Source: Bretschneidera sinensis
Lineage: Eukaryota > Streptophyta > Magnoliopsida > Brassicales > Akaniaceae
Assembly: GCA_023935145.1 (NCBI GenBank)
Contig: CM043697.1
Span: 46,221,001-46,285,000 of the forward strand
Length of the DNA: 64,000 bases
Direction of reading: 5' to 3'
Position 1 is the stretch's first letter. Each line of letters begins with the position of its first letter. The notes beneath the pieces were generated by a model that did no database searches, was not told where the DNA came from, and worked only from the letters and a program-made list of their open reading frames with translations. This document shows positions 55,337 through 64,000 of the stretch, in pieces. The translations under genes were made by a program, and so were the position numbers.

Positions 55337-55445
55337 TTAAGATGGAACTTCCACTTTCTTCGCAACTCTGTTTAGCTTAAGATGGCTGTAACAAACCTTT
55401 AATATTTGTACTTGCTTGATGTAAATTCAGTTTTTTTCTTCAACC

Positions 55446-55451
55446 AATAAA
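55446..55451 (+). terminator. Poly(A) signal AATAAA of the F-box gene
   Basis: AATAAA lies 110 bases after the stop codon in a T-rich context, giving a 3'UTR of about 130 bases. Confidence 0.6.
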
Positions 55452-55587
55452 AGTTGTTGATCTCATTCCTTAAATTACTTTTTGTTGATAAGTTACCTGA
55501 TAGATTGTTTGTTGTTGCTTGTACACTTCTTTTTTTTGGTTTGTTGTTGCTTGTACACTTGCTTCTACTTGTGTAAAAAAGTTGCAG

Positions 55588-55701
55588 GAACAAAAGTGGC
55601 CTTTCTCAATTAACCCGGGGCCATTTAACATTAAAGAACATGACCATCTTGACCGTCTCAGGCTTAGAAAAGCCTTATGGAATAACCCATACAGGGAGTG
55701 A
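55588..55701 (+). pseudogene. Orphan exon fragment of an oligopeptide transporter (OPT)
   Basis: After a plausible acceptor (gttgcAG, 55586-55587) the frame reads EQKWPFSINPGPFNIKEH. W-x-F-x-x-NPGPFN-x-KEH is the signature of plant oligopeptide transporters just before a membrane segment. After KEH the expected VLITIFANAG is lost, apparently through a small deletion ('gaacatg-accatctt'). The frame instead reads DHLDRLRLRKALWNNPYRE and stops. No other OPT exon is visible on either side. Just upstream 'gtttgttgttgcttgtacactt' is directly repeated (about 55507 and 55541). It is probably a transduplicated scrap. Confidence 0.6.
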
Positions 55702-56892
55702 CTAGAATCTTTTACCACAAGAAGATAAATTTTATGGCACGTTTTTACTGCTGACTCAAACTAACCAGGTGATTATGTATCTTTTTCGAAACGTGATTCT
55801 CCCCCAACACCCCCCTCCCTCCGGCATTACATCAATAATGCAACACATGTTCTTTACCAACTGCCATGTAATTAACTCCGTCTCCCTGTCACTCTCAAAT
55901 GCTACTACAACTTTGCAAAACGATTTGAATGTTGAATGATTTCATTTTATACCTTTGACTAAACAAACACATGCAATAAAGAAGAAGAAAACGAAATTTA
56001 GCCATCTATGCTTTATCTCTTTGAGATCCCGGACACATCTCTCTAATGTTATCAGTGAAGTTTTTTAAAATTATCAATAAAGTTTTGAGCGAGATAAAAC
56101 ATTGGTTTTAGACCCGATTTAAAAAAAAATTCCTCTTCCTTTTCCTATCTCTCTTAAGTTTTGGAAAAACGATTAACTCATGAAATTTAATAGAAAAATA
56201 GAAAAAAAAATCAAATACCTTTTAACTAATATATGTGTAACAAGTAACTTACGTCTCAAATAGAATAATATAAATTATGTGTTACGTGGATGTAGAAAAG
56301 AATTTTCATATTGTTTTTTTTTTAGTTTATATGCTTAATTAGTAGTTGTTTCCATTTCCTTTTTTCCTTCTGGCGGTAATTAGTTTTGGTTTGGTTTACA
56401 AAAGTTTAGGGTATGTGTAGTAGGGGAAAAAAAATGAGAGAAAAGAAACGTAAGAAAAAAAAATTGAATTTTTCTGTTATTTAATGAAAAAAAATAAAAA
56501 AATAAAAATGATTGATATTTTTTATTTGTATTATAAATCACATCCCTTTCAAATTTGAGGAATTGAAAGCTCTGAAATATTCTTGTTTTTGAAACCAACA
56601 TACTCCTAAGGTCAGGGCTCTCATGTATCCAAAAAAAAAAAAAAAATGTTTCTAGTTTTTGTTTTATTTTATTTTTTTTCCTATACTAAACACACTCTTG
56701 AAAAAAAACCTAATATCTTCATCCCAATTAATTAACTCTTTCTCCCTTATGTCACTCTCAAATTCTACTACAACATTGCAAAACGATTTGAATGTCGAAT
56801 GATTTCATTATCTACCTTAATTAGTAAATATAAGCATGCAATAAAGAAGAAAATGAAATTTAGCCATCAATGCATTATCTCCTTGAGAGCCC

Positions 56893-56959
<67 letters not shown>

Positions 56960-56960
56960 G
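55702..56960 (+). promoter_or_regulatory. TBL gene upstream region with duplicated segment
   Basis: 55870-56030 and 56730-56892 are direct repeats of about 160 bp (shared 'gtcactctcaaat.ctactacaac', 'ttgcaaaacgatttgaatg', 'tgcaataaagaagaa'). The nearer copy is followed by a (CT)n run (about 56897-56929), an (AT)n run and TATAAATAAAG (about 56948-56958), the probable TATA box. 56040-56700 is AT-rich with poly(A) and poly(T). Confidence 0.6.
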
Positions 56961-57059
56961 CCTCCCTTTTTGTATGTAAGATCTTCAATCATTTTTTATT
57001 TTATTTTTTTTCGGTTCCAAACAGTGATTAAGAACACAACTAAACAAGACCCAGATAAA

Positions 57060-57460
57060 ATGATCCACTTTAAGAAATGCAAGCGCTCTAATAATCCTCT
57101 CGAACCCTTTTTGGGCATTATTGGCTTCATTTTGATTACTGCTCTTTTCATTGGCTGTTTCTTTTACTTGGATTACAATTCCGTCTTCAATACTCCATTA
57201 CCGTGGGCTTGGACTCAGTGACCCATTAGCATCACCACCGAAAGAAGTATTTGGTGTGGATGGACGGCCGGGACTTCTTGATGAAGGTAGTGATCACTGT
57301 GATGTGTTTGATGGAAACTGGGTATGGGATGATGGCTATCCACTGTACCACAGCATAGATTGCCCCTTCATGGACAATGGTTTTCGGTGTCAAGAGAATG
57401 GTAGGCCTGATAGTTTCCACACCAATGGCGTTGGCAATCCAGAGATTGCAATTTGCCCAG
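57060..57460 (+). pseudogene. TBL (trichome birefringence-like) gene, exon 1, frameshifted
   Basis: TBL proteins are Golgi membrane enzymes that O-acetylate cell-wall polysaccharides. The start MIHFKKCKRSNNPLEPFLGIIGFILITALFIGCFFYL is a type II signal anchor. The frame then reaches a stop at about 57219. In the +1 frame the PMR5N/TBL domain is clear: CDVFDGNWVWDDGYPLYHSIDCPFMDNGFRCQENGRPDSFHT. At 57425 the frame returns to the first one: (K)WRWQSRDCNLPR, then donor AG|GTTTCT at 57460. So one base seems inserted near 57190-57235 and one missing at 57425, compensating each other. The wording is nearest the TBL8-11 clade. Either a pseudogene or two sequencing errors. Confidence 0.85.
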
Positions 57461-57968
57461 GTTTCTTTTTCTTTTTCTATTTTGTCTGATTGGTTTTGTT
57501 GGGTTGCTGAGAAAGTTTTGAATCATTCAACATGCTGCGCACTTGACTTCGTGTGGAAATGAAAAAAAAAAAAATAGTACTATTAGGTTCAGTTGAGACT
57601 TGAGAGAACCTCCTGCTAATTTTTTCGTAGTTACTAGAGCGTTAATAACTTTTACTTATGAATTGGCTTATAATTAATTTTTAATTTCGGCATTTGAACA
57701 AGAATTAGTATACTTTTTACCCCAATCTGTGAGCATCTCGCTTTCTCCACTCTCAAAATGTTCTAAAAGAATCATTTTCTCGTCTAAAATTGACCTGTTT
57801 CTCAAAGCTCTGTCTCTGCACCTTGAAAATATTTTCATGTGCCCCAACAAACAACCAGCTTTTATGTTATATACCCTTTGTATGAAATTAAATTTTTCCC
57901 TTTTTAGCTGTTTACTCGATTAGTTAACTTGAATTTCAAAATATTTTTCATATTTAAAAACATAATAC
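57461..57968 (+). other. TBL intron 1, 5' part
   Basis: T-rich intron-like DNA after the donor. No GDS-containing exon is present. The minus Athila begins at about 57969. Confidence 0.55.
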
Positions 57969-58650
57969 TCACCTACCTTTACCAGGACATCCTCAAGAAT
58001 ACCTCTAGGTCTTTTGATACTTCTATGTGCCAACTGCAAAGTGATGGAGATCGGATGAAGCTCCCTCAAACCTAGGGTTTCGAATACTGTGTATGGTAGC
58101 AAATTTACGCCCGCACCTAAATCTAGTAATGCCTGCTCAAACAGCTGGTCGCCTATCCTGCAAGGAATAGTGAAACTACCCGGATCTTTCAGTTTTGGTG
58201 GTAGTTTTCTTAATAGCACAACACCTACTTCTTCAGCTAAGGCTACCGTCTCATGCTCCTGAAACTTCCTCTTATGAGTGCAATAATCTTTTAAAAACTT
58301 AGCATAAGCAGGTATTTGTTGTATTGCATCTAATAAGGGAATGCTTATTTCAACTTTCCGCAAGGTTTCAAAGATATCAAGCAGTTTATTTTCTTTCTTT
58401 TGCTTAACTAACCTTTGCGGGAAGGGTGGTGCATTCACCTTCTCTGTCTCACTTACCTTTGATGCCGATGGTTTCTCTATAGATGTTGTTGTAGATTCAT
58501 TGGTCCTTATCACCTTACCATTCCTTAGAGTTGTGATAACTTTCAGTTGCTGGTGTCCCCCTGGGTTTGGTAGTGTTTGAGCTGGAAGCTCGCCTTGCCT
58601 CCTGCCACTTAATTCTTTAGTTAGTTGCCCCATTTGTACCTCTAGCCTTT
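57969..58650 (-). pseudogene. Athila copy 2 protease region
   Basis: The open frame from 58633 (237 codons) reads GQLTKELSGRRQGELPAQTLPNPGGHQQLKVITTLRNGKVI, the acidic linker, FPQRLVKQKKENKLLDIFETLRKVEISIPLLDAIQQIPAYAKFLKDYCTHKRKF and LPPKLKDPGSFTIPCRIGDQLFEQALLDLGAGVNLLPYTVFETLGL, with the aspartic protease motif LDLGAGVN. The last residues (YYVFKYEKYFEIQVN) are host DNA beyond the truncation. Confidence 0.9.
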
Positions 58651-60004
58651 GAATGGCTTGTTCGTGTTTTGCAGTGGTCTGTCTTAACTCAGTCCGAAAT
58701 TACAATTCATCTGCTATGAACTGATCTTATGAACTCATCAACTGTTGTTGTTGGGATACTAACTGCTGTTGCTGAGTTGCTAGTTGCCTCACAAGACTCT
58801 CTAGGTCATTTTTATTTGTTTCAGGAACTGAGTGGGCTGCTAGTTAGGAGTTCCTTTGCTGCCCTTGACTGTTCTGATTGTTGCTCCAAGAAAAGTTAAG
58901 GTGATTTCGCCATCCAGGGTTGTAAGTGTTTGCATACGGATTGTTCTTTGGCGGATAGTTGTTTGGTCCCACATAATTTGCTTGCTCAGGGTCTGCAGAT
59001 GAATACAAGGGACATATCTTAGTATTATGATCAAATTGAGAACATATAGCACATACCTGGAGTGGTGTAGCTGGTGAGTTAGGTGATGCATTCTAAGCAG
59101 CCATAGTTTTAACTAGCAGATCTCGTTTCCTCTCCATAACAACTATTTGGGTAGAGGATCCTTCATTTAGGTTCACCTCATATATACCTTTGCTTTTGGA
59201 TCCATGTCTACCTCGAGAGGAGAATTGCTGGGTGTGTTCACTTAAGGTCTCAAATAGCTCCATGGCTTCTTCGCTGCTTTTCTCCATCAGCACTCCTTCA
59301 CAACTGAATCCACAATATTTTTATTAGTATCACTTAAACCTTTATAGAAAGCTTGTACTAGTTCATCCTGAGGTAGATTGTGGTGTGGGCATTTGAGTAG
59401 TAGCTTGTTGAAATGTCCCCATGCCTCAAAGAATAGGTCTCCATCCTTTTGTTGGAAAAACTGAATCTCCTTCCTCATTTTCCTTGTCTTTTGGGTTGGA
59501 AAAAATTTCCTTAGGAATTTGCTGGCCAACTCCTCCCAAGTGTGGATAGAAACTGCTGGCGATGAATTGTACCACAGTTCAGCATTATTTTTTAAGAAAA
59601 AGGGAAAAGAATTAACCTGATTCCTTCTTGGTCTAAGTCTCGGATGTGCTGGAACTTGCAGAGATCGAAGAACTCTCGAAGGTGTAGATGTGGATCCTTA
59701 TTAGGTGTACCCCTAAAGTGAGTCAATGCACTGAGCATCTGCAGAGATATGTAGTAGTTGCCTGCCGCCTCGGGTTAATAAGCAATGCAAGATGGTTGGT
59801 CAAGGTTTCATGGGATGAAGGATTGCTTCATCGGTCTTCGCTCAGGTGGTTGTTGATTTTCGATCTGTTCCGCCATTGGTGTTTCTTCCTTGATTTCTTC
59901 TTCTACCTCTTCAGAGTTGTCTCTAAGCCTTTGTCGGATGGTCCGCTCAAGCTCGGTATCGAGGGGAAAGAACGTTGGATGTCTGGATTGAAGCCTATGC
60001 ATGA
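58651..60004 (-). pseudogene. Athila copy 2 gag
   Basis: N-terminus at 59808-60002 (MHRLQSRHPTFFPLDTELERTIRQRL, acidic part, Pro-rich part), capsid piece at 59287-59529 (FLRKFFPTQKTRKMRKEIQFFQQKDGDLFFEAWGHFNKLLLKCPHHNLPQDELVQAFYKGLS), 59093-59293 (EEAMELFETLSEHTQQFSSRG), then the knuckle CSQFDHNTKICPLYSSADPEQANYVG at about 58.97-59.06 kb. Only a few stops or shifts. Confidence 0.9.
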
Positions 60005-60300
60005 ATCAGTAACAATTGCTTCAGTGCAGCAGTTCAACACTACTGCCCGAGTAACTCTCTGCCTCAAGTGCACTCGATTGCACAGAGGGTTGCACTCGAT
60101 TGTAAGTGGTATAGAGAGTTCTGCTTGAGTGCCTGAAACAGAAAACAAAAAGGAAATAGATTAGGTTTTTGATGAAACAAAAATAAAGGTAAAAACAAAA
60201 ACTTAAAATTTGAGATTTTTGATAAAAATAAAACAGAATAAATAAATAAATAAAAATTACTAAACTAAACGAAAATAATTCTAGAAGGAAATTTAGCGCA

Positions 60301-60320
60301 ATCCCCGGCAACGGCGCCAA
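60301..60320 (-). other. Athila primer-binding site (intact, tRNA-Asp type)
   Basis: On minus the sequence is TTGGCGCCGTTGCCGGGGAT, the canonical Athila primer site usually matched to tRNA-Asp, 5 bp inside the LTR edge. It allows the mutated site at 39299-39318 to be read. Confidence 0.92.
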
Positions 60321-60325
60321 AAACT

Positions 60326-61584
60326 TGTTATGCGTTTATCTACCTAAATTATTAAGCAAATAATCGAACTTGTTTTACTTGCAAGTGCACAAGGTCAACA
60401 GTAGTATAGTGTGCAAATGCGAGATCATCTCCACAGGGATTGGTTAATTTCGATTTAGAATCAGTTTCACAATATAAAAAGATAGAAATAAATATTGAGT
60501 GTGAATTAATAATAATAAGAACATAAGGCTTTGATATCCACCACTAATCATACTTTCCTAATAAGTAATGTACCAATGCTATAGCCCTACCATGAATACC
60601 TAATGGTTGTCAACCTAAGGGCTTGATCCACTCCTTAGGCTATTGATCTCCCTAAGCGATGAGTTAGGCATGGTGTATACTCTAAATTTTTTTTTCTTTT
60701 TAAGGGATTCAGCATGGTGTATACTGAGTTGTTCCTTAAGAGAGCATAAGGTCTGTGGAAATCGACAACCACACGAGACCTAGGGCTTGGTCCGCTCCCG
60801 GTTCCCCATGTTGATTAACCCAAGAATCCGGCGTGAATTTCTTTTGTTACTATTGCTAGACCCAGGACTCGGTCATCCAAATTGATCTAACTAACTAATC
60901 CATACCACATGCATACGTTGATCAGACATACACATATGAGGAATTCAATGAAGCAGACATTAATCAATTAAAGCATCATAACATGGCTATTTGCAAAGGC
61001 AACAATACTTATATATAGAAAAGCATAATTAGGGCTTCAATCGAGCCCTGTTAAGAGTTTAGTTACACATGCTAAGTAAACTGAACATTATAACCATAAC
61101 TAAACTAAATAGAAAGATAAAACCCGAAGAAATACTGAGGAGATGAGTCATCAATTCCTCTCCAAAGCTTACAACTTCAAGCAAAATCCCCCGTTCTGTT
61201 TTCTATGTTTTACAAGTCTATATATAGTGTTGTAAGGGTGCCCGAAACCCTAATTTCAAATTTAAGAACCAGAGACTTCTTTCCAAAACTGGCTCTGCCG
61301 CCTCTCTATGCGTGTGCACTCGATCACATGGGTCTGCACTCGAGTGCACCCCTTCTAAGTGTGCACACGAGTGCCTGTGCGCTCGATCATTAGAGAGGTG
61401 CGCTTGCTGGTTTGCAGATCTTCAGTTTTTATTCTCTAGAGCTCCAAAATGTCTTCTTTTCTTCAAAGACCTATGAAGAACACATAAAACACAAAAATGA
61501 AGTAGAATTTACTAAAATATATAAACAAAGAGCCTAACAAGTGTAAATTAAGGGGCTTAAATATGACTATTTAAGCACTTATCA
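60326..61584 (-). repeat. Athila copy 2 5' LTR (1259 bp)
   Basis: It starts TGTTATGCGTTTATC and ends AAGCACTTATCA on plus. It aligns over its length with 28976-30262 (shared 'tttacttgcaagtgcacaaggtcaac', 'ggtgtatactctaa', 'acccaggactcggtcatccaaattgat'). A CGATCG-type motif cluster occurs at 61310-61395. 'tatatatag' at about 61210 is the likely TATA box on minus. Confidence 0.93.
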
Positions 61585-61589
61585 ATATT

Positions 61590-61700
61590 CAGCAATATGA
61601 AGCACATCCTCAAATTTTCCTTCTACGATAAACTCAATAGATTTTTTGTCAACTACAAAGGATCGTCTAGGCTCGGACCTCACCATAATCCTCTATTCCA
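61590..61700 (-). other. Coding-like remnant, unknown
   Basis: The minus strand reads without stops RIMVRSEPRRSFVVDKKSIEFIVEGKFEDVLHIAE, 35 residues of convincing composition, ending at the Athila boundary. Similar F.VD.KS.E..VE words occur in transposon-carried plant ORFs, but I cannot name the family. Confidence 0.25.
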
Positions 61701-61849
61701 TAATTCAAAGACACTCCTCAGAGAAAATTTGGAACTCTTATTTCTCGGATAAAGATATTATTGAATACAAGAAGAAGAAAAAGTGCTTTTAGCATTTAAT
61801 CTTACCAAAGTAGATTATATTTTCATTCTCTATTTCTATTACACAATTT

Positions 61850-63054
61850 AATACGCTTACTAAAAGTAAGGTGTGCTCACCTTTCGAACCAAACTCCAAA
61901 TCTCAAGAATCTCCTCATCTCTAAACGATCCTCCACTACACCTAATGGGTATAAAAAAATTAAAATCAACCAAGAGGTACACACACATAATCATAAAAAT
62001 CATCCAAGCTAAAGTTCCATGGAGGGAAAGAAATTAGACTTTTAAATTACAATTAAACTTTCCCTTTTTGTCTAAATATTTTAATAAACCTTGCTCTTAA
62101 AAATTTAAATGAAAAAAAGTAGCCTTTTTAAAACCATAAGAATCATGTTTTTACCTAAAAAATCTCATTAAGCTGTTCTAAAAAGGTTTAGGGTTGAAAA
62201 GGGCATGAAAAATTATTGTTTAAGTACGAATTCAGGGTTCCACTGTCGACTAGTCGACTGTCCTAGCGTTCTGGGGTTTCTACCCAGATGAAAGTCGACT
62301 GTGGGATCTTCACAGTCTGTCCACTGCTTCAAAACCCAGAATTTTCGTGAAAACTCCTTTTTTTTTTTTCTTCAAAAAATCTTTTGACTCACCATGAAAC
62401 TCTTAAATTTTGAAATACAAGTTCTTAAGAGTTAATAATCAAAACTTTGCATTACCCAAAGCCAAATCTCAAGTTAAAATACATCAACAATTTAAATCTA
62501 GCTCAAAAACCCATTTTCTTGAAACAACCATTTTCTTCAAACTTTTTATTAGGAAAAGTCTTTGAATCCAAGCTCCAAGTTCGCATATCTTTAGTTATCA
62601 AACATACTTGAATTAAAAAGAAGGCAAGCTTTTACCTTGAAAATTTGCAAGAAAACTTCCACCTCTTCCCCTTTTTTATTCTCTTTCTTCCTCTCTTCCC
62701 TTCTCTTCTTCTTTTCTTCTTTTTCTCTCCTCTCCCTCGTTTGTTCTAGAGAGTTCCAGCACTTGTGCTGGGCTCTCTCTCACCTCCAATCTATTTATAC
62801 TAAAATTCTACCTTTATTATAACACTACCTCTCCACTTACAAATTTTCCCAAAATCTATCCATTACTAGTTAAAACTCCAAAGTTTCCCCAAAACTAGTT
62901 TTTATTTCTAACCTCACTTTAAATACTTGCTCCCAAGTCCCACAATTAAGTACAAAAATTTGTATGACTTAAAACTAACTCGGTACACACTGTTATGCAT
63001 CAAAGTGCAAACCCCGAAATTAAAATATTTCAATAAAAATTACCGGTCTCTACA
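61850..63054 (-). repeat. Reverse LTR relic (TGTAGAGACC type)
   Basis: Read on minus from 63054 it starts TGTAGAGACCGGTAA, the same terminus as the Tekay-like LTR at 12714. It then has TATAAATAG about 260 bp in, followed by GAGAGAGAG, a leader, and GTCGACTAGTCGAC motifs (62245-62310). The order matches the LTR at 24345-26580 but the sequences are only distantly alike. The left end is unclear and probably cut by the Athila. The plus-strand Ser/Phe frame at 62637-62822 is the complement of the GA-rich leader. Confidence 0.55.
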
Positions 63055-63730
63055 TTACCACCTAGTCTTTGTTGCTACCACCAGCTTCAGTTGCATCTCG
63101 CCCACTGTCCTATGCTTTCATGCTTTGTCACTAGGATTACAACTGATGCCATCGCCCTGGGCTGATCATTCCTTTTTGCTCAACAAAAATAAGGAAGGAT
63201 TTGTTTTTGTTCTGCATATTAACTCCACTCAAACTCACCACCTCTGATAACCCAATAGATAGCAAGTAAAATTATTACTCCTGAACAAATATGTCTTTTC
63301 ATATTTATGGAAAAACTTCTACTAGCAGGAGCTATGAAGAAAGATGGGATTATAATCTTTAGCTAATGGAGTATTTGTTATCAGTATTGATTTTTACTCT
63401 CTGGAGTTAAGAGGAAACAGAGGAACTCTGTGTGTCTTATACTTTTCTGCTAACGTATCTGTTTTTCATCTGCTTCTCCACCTGTCATGTAAAGTATCCT
63501 ATTTAATTTTATAAACAAATATTTAATGGCTTAAGCTATTGGTTATTGGGAATATCGTGGCACGGTGGTTGAATAGAACAAAAAATGAAGAGTATGTTAG
63601 TTTATGCATCCTTCATGACAAAAAAACCTAAAGTTGATTGCAGAACTTTAGTAACACCTGTTAAGGAAGCAAATATTGGTTTACGGTAATCAATATGATG
63701 TATGATCCTTGGGTTCATGTTATCTGTTAG
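63055..63730 (+). other. TBL intron, 3' part
   Basis: Host-like unique DNA leading to the acceptor ATCTGTTAG at 63730. I searched it by eye for the TBL exon with GDSxxRNQWES and GHWW and did not find it. Confidence 0.55.
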
Positions 63731-63889
63731 GGGTTGCTACTTCCAGGAAGGAGCAGAGGTGAAGATGGAAATGGGCCTTGAAACTGCGTTCCAAAGATCA
63801 ATCGAAACATTAGCAGATTTTGTTGATGGTCACTTTGACCTGACCAAGACCCTAGTTCTCTTTCGAACCCATGCTCTTTCACATTTCAG
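63731..63889 (+). pseudogene. TBL gene, downstream exon (FQEG..HFR)
   Basis: The 159-bp exon, between acceptor TTAG (63730) and donor CAG|GTATTT (63890), encodes GCYFQEGAEVKMEMGLETAFQRSIETLADFVDGHFDLTKTLVLFRTHALSHFR. This matches the C-terminal TBL/PC-esterase block (..GCYFQEG.EVK..M....A..RS.ET...W...V...KT.VFFRTYAPVHFR). Trp of the usual DW is Phe and the usual YAPVHFR is HALSHFR. Both exon edges are in the phase that TBL genes use (AG|G). The final exon with the DxxH motif would be beyond 64000. Confidence 0.85.
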
Positions 63890-64000
63890 GTATTTACTCT
63901 TTATTTATCTTTTCTGATTTATCATGGATACTTCAATATTTTTCTTAATAGTTCATTCTTTTCTGGATTCCAGTTTGTCACCCCTTCTCTTTCCACCCAG

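Larger units (their letters stand above)
57969..61584 (-). mobile_element. Second Athila copy, 3'-truncated
   Basis: The 5' LTR (61584-60326), an intact PBS, gag and the start of protease are present on the minus strand. The element stops abruptly at about 57969, where the other copy continues ('ttcacctacctttacc'). RT, RNase H, integrase, ORF2 and the 3' LTR are all missing. It lies in the TBL gene, in reverse to it. It is less decayed than the 28976-39904 copy and should be close to its family consensus. Confidence 0.92.

Noticed and set aside
60301..60320. tRNA gene
   Set aside because: Only the 3' tRNA complement is present; it is the retrotransposon primer-binding site.
62637..62822. Ser/Phe-rich plus ORF as a secreted protein
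   Set aside because: It is the complement of the GA-rich leader of a reverse LTR relic.

Overview
The window is nuclear DNA of a flowering plant, most likely a eudicot. It is AT-rich, its genes are split by GT-AG introns, and plant LTR retrotransposons of the Tat, Tekay, Athila and Tork types dominate it. No bacterial, organellar or viral operon is present. The species cannot be named from the sequence. Only a few host genes are visible: a single-exon chloroplast outer-envelope protein (OEP7 type, 7237-7485, +), an F-box protein with a C-terminal membrane anchor (coding 54215-55336, +, with a 5'UTR intron), an orphan oligopeptide-transporter exon (55588-55701), and a broken trichome-birefringence-like (TBL) O-acetyltransferase gene. 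The TBL exon 1 (57060-57460) and a later exon (63731-63889) lie about 6.3 kb apart, with transposon debris between them and no middle exon.

Layout. 1-1.27 kb: end of an LTR-like relic and unassigned DNA. 1.27-6.42 kb: hAT-like relic enclosing a roughly 4 kb DNA element (1528-5605) with an internal perfect triplication of about 360 bp. 7.1-7.6 kb: OEP7 gene. 7.74-9.0 kb: a relic split by an 800-bp PIF/Harbinger-like MITE (TTA duplication), then a Tekay RNase H/integrase scrap. 9.52-44.96 kb: one very large nested array. The outer element is a Tat-lineage Ty3/gypsy retrotransposon on the minus strand (5' LTR at 44622-44955, truncated 3' LTR at 9523-9678). It carries an antisense extra ORF and three minisatellite arrays in its 3' region. 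Its extra ORF was hit by a plus-strand Tekay-like element (12714-26580), which was itself hit by a minus-strand Copia/Tork element (15342-21381). Its integrase was hit by a minus-strand Athila element (28976-39904) with a perfect GTGAC target duplication. 45-49.5 kb: AT-rich intergenic DNA. 49.5-51.9 kb: a short-TIR element split by a 2-kb solo LTR. 52.2-55.5 kb: F-box gene. 55.6-57.5 kb: OPT exon fragment, a duplicated promoter segment and TBL exon 1. 57.97-61.58 kb: a second, 3'-truncated Athila. 61.6-63.7 kb: reverse LTR relic and intron-like DNA before the second TBL exon.

The host genes do not form a pathway; they are ordinary dispersed genes around a heterochromatin-like transposon nest. 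The most informative observations are the order of nesting, the antisense ORF and minisatellites of the Tat element, the recurring short palindromes in several LTR families (CGATCG-centred in Athila, GTCGAC-centred in others), the loss of the TBL exon that should carry the catalytic GDS serine, and a predicted spliced uORF ending two bases before the F-box start codon.
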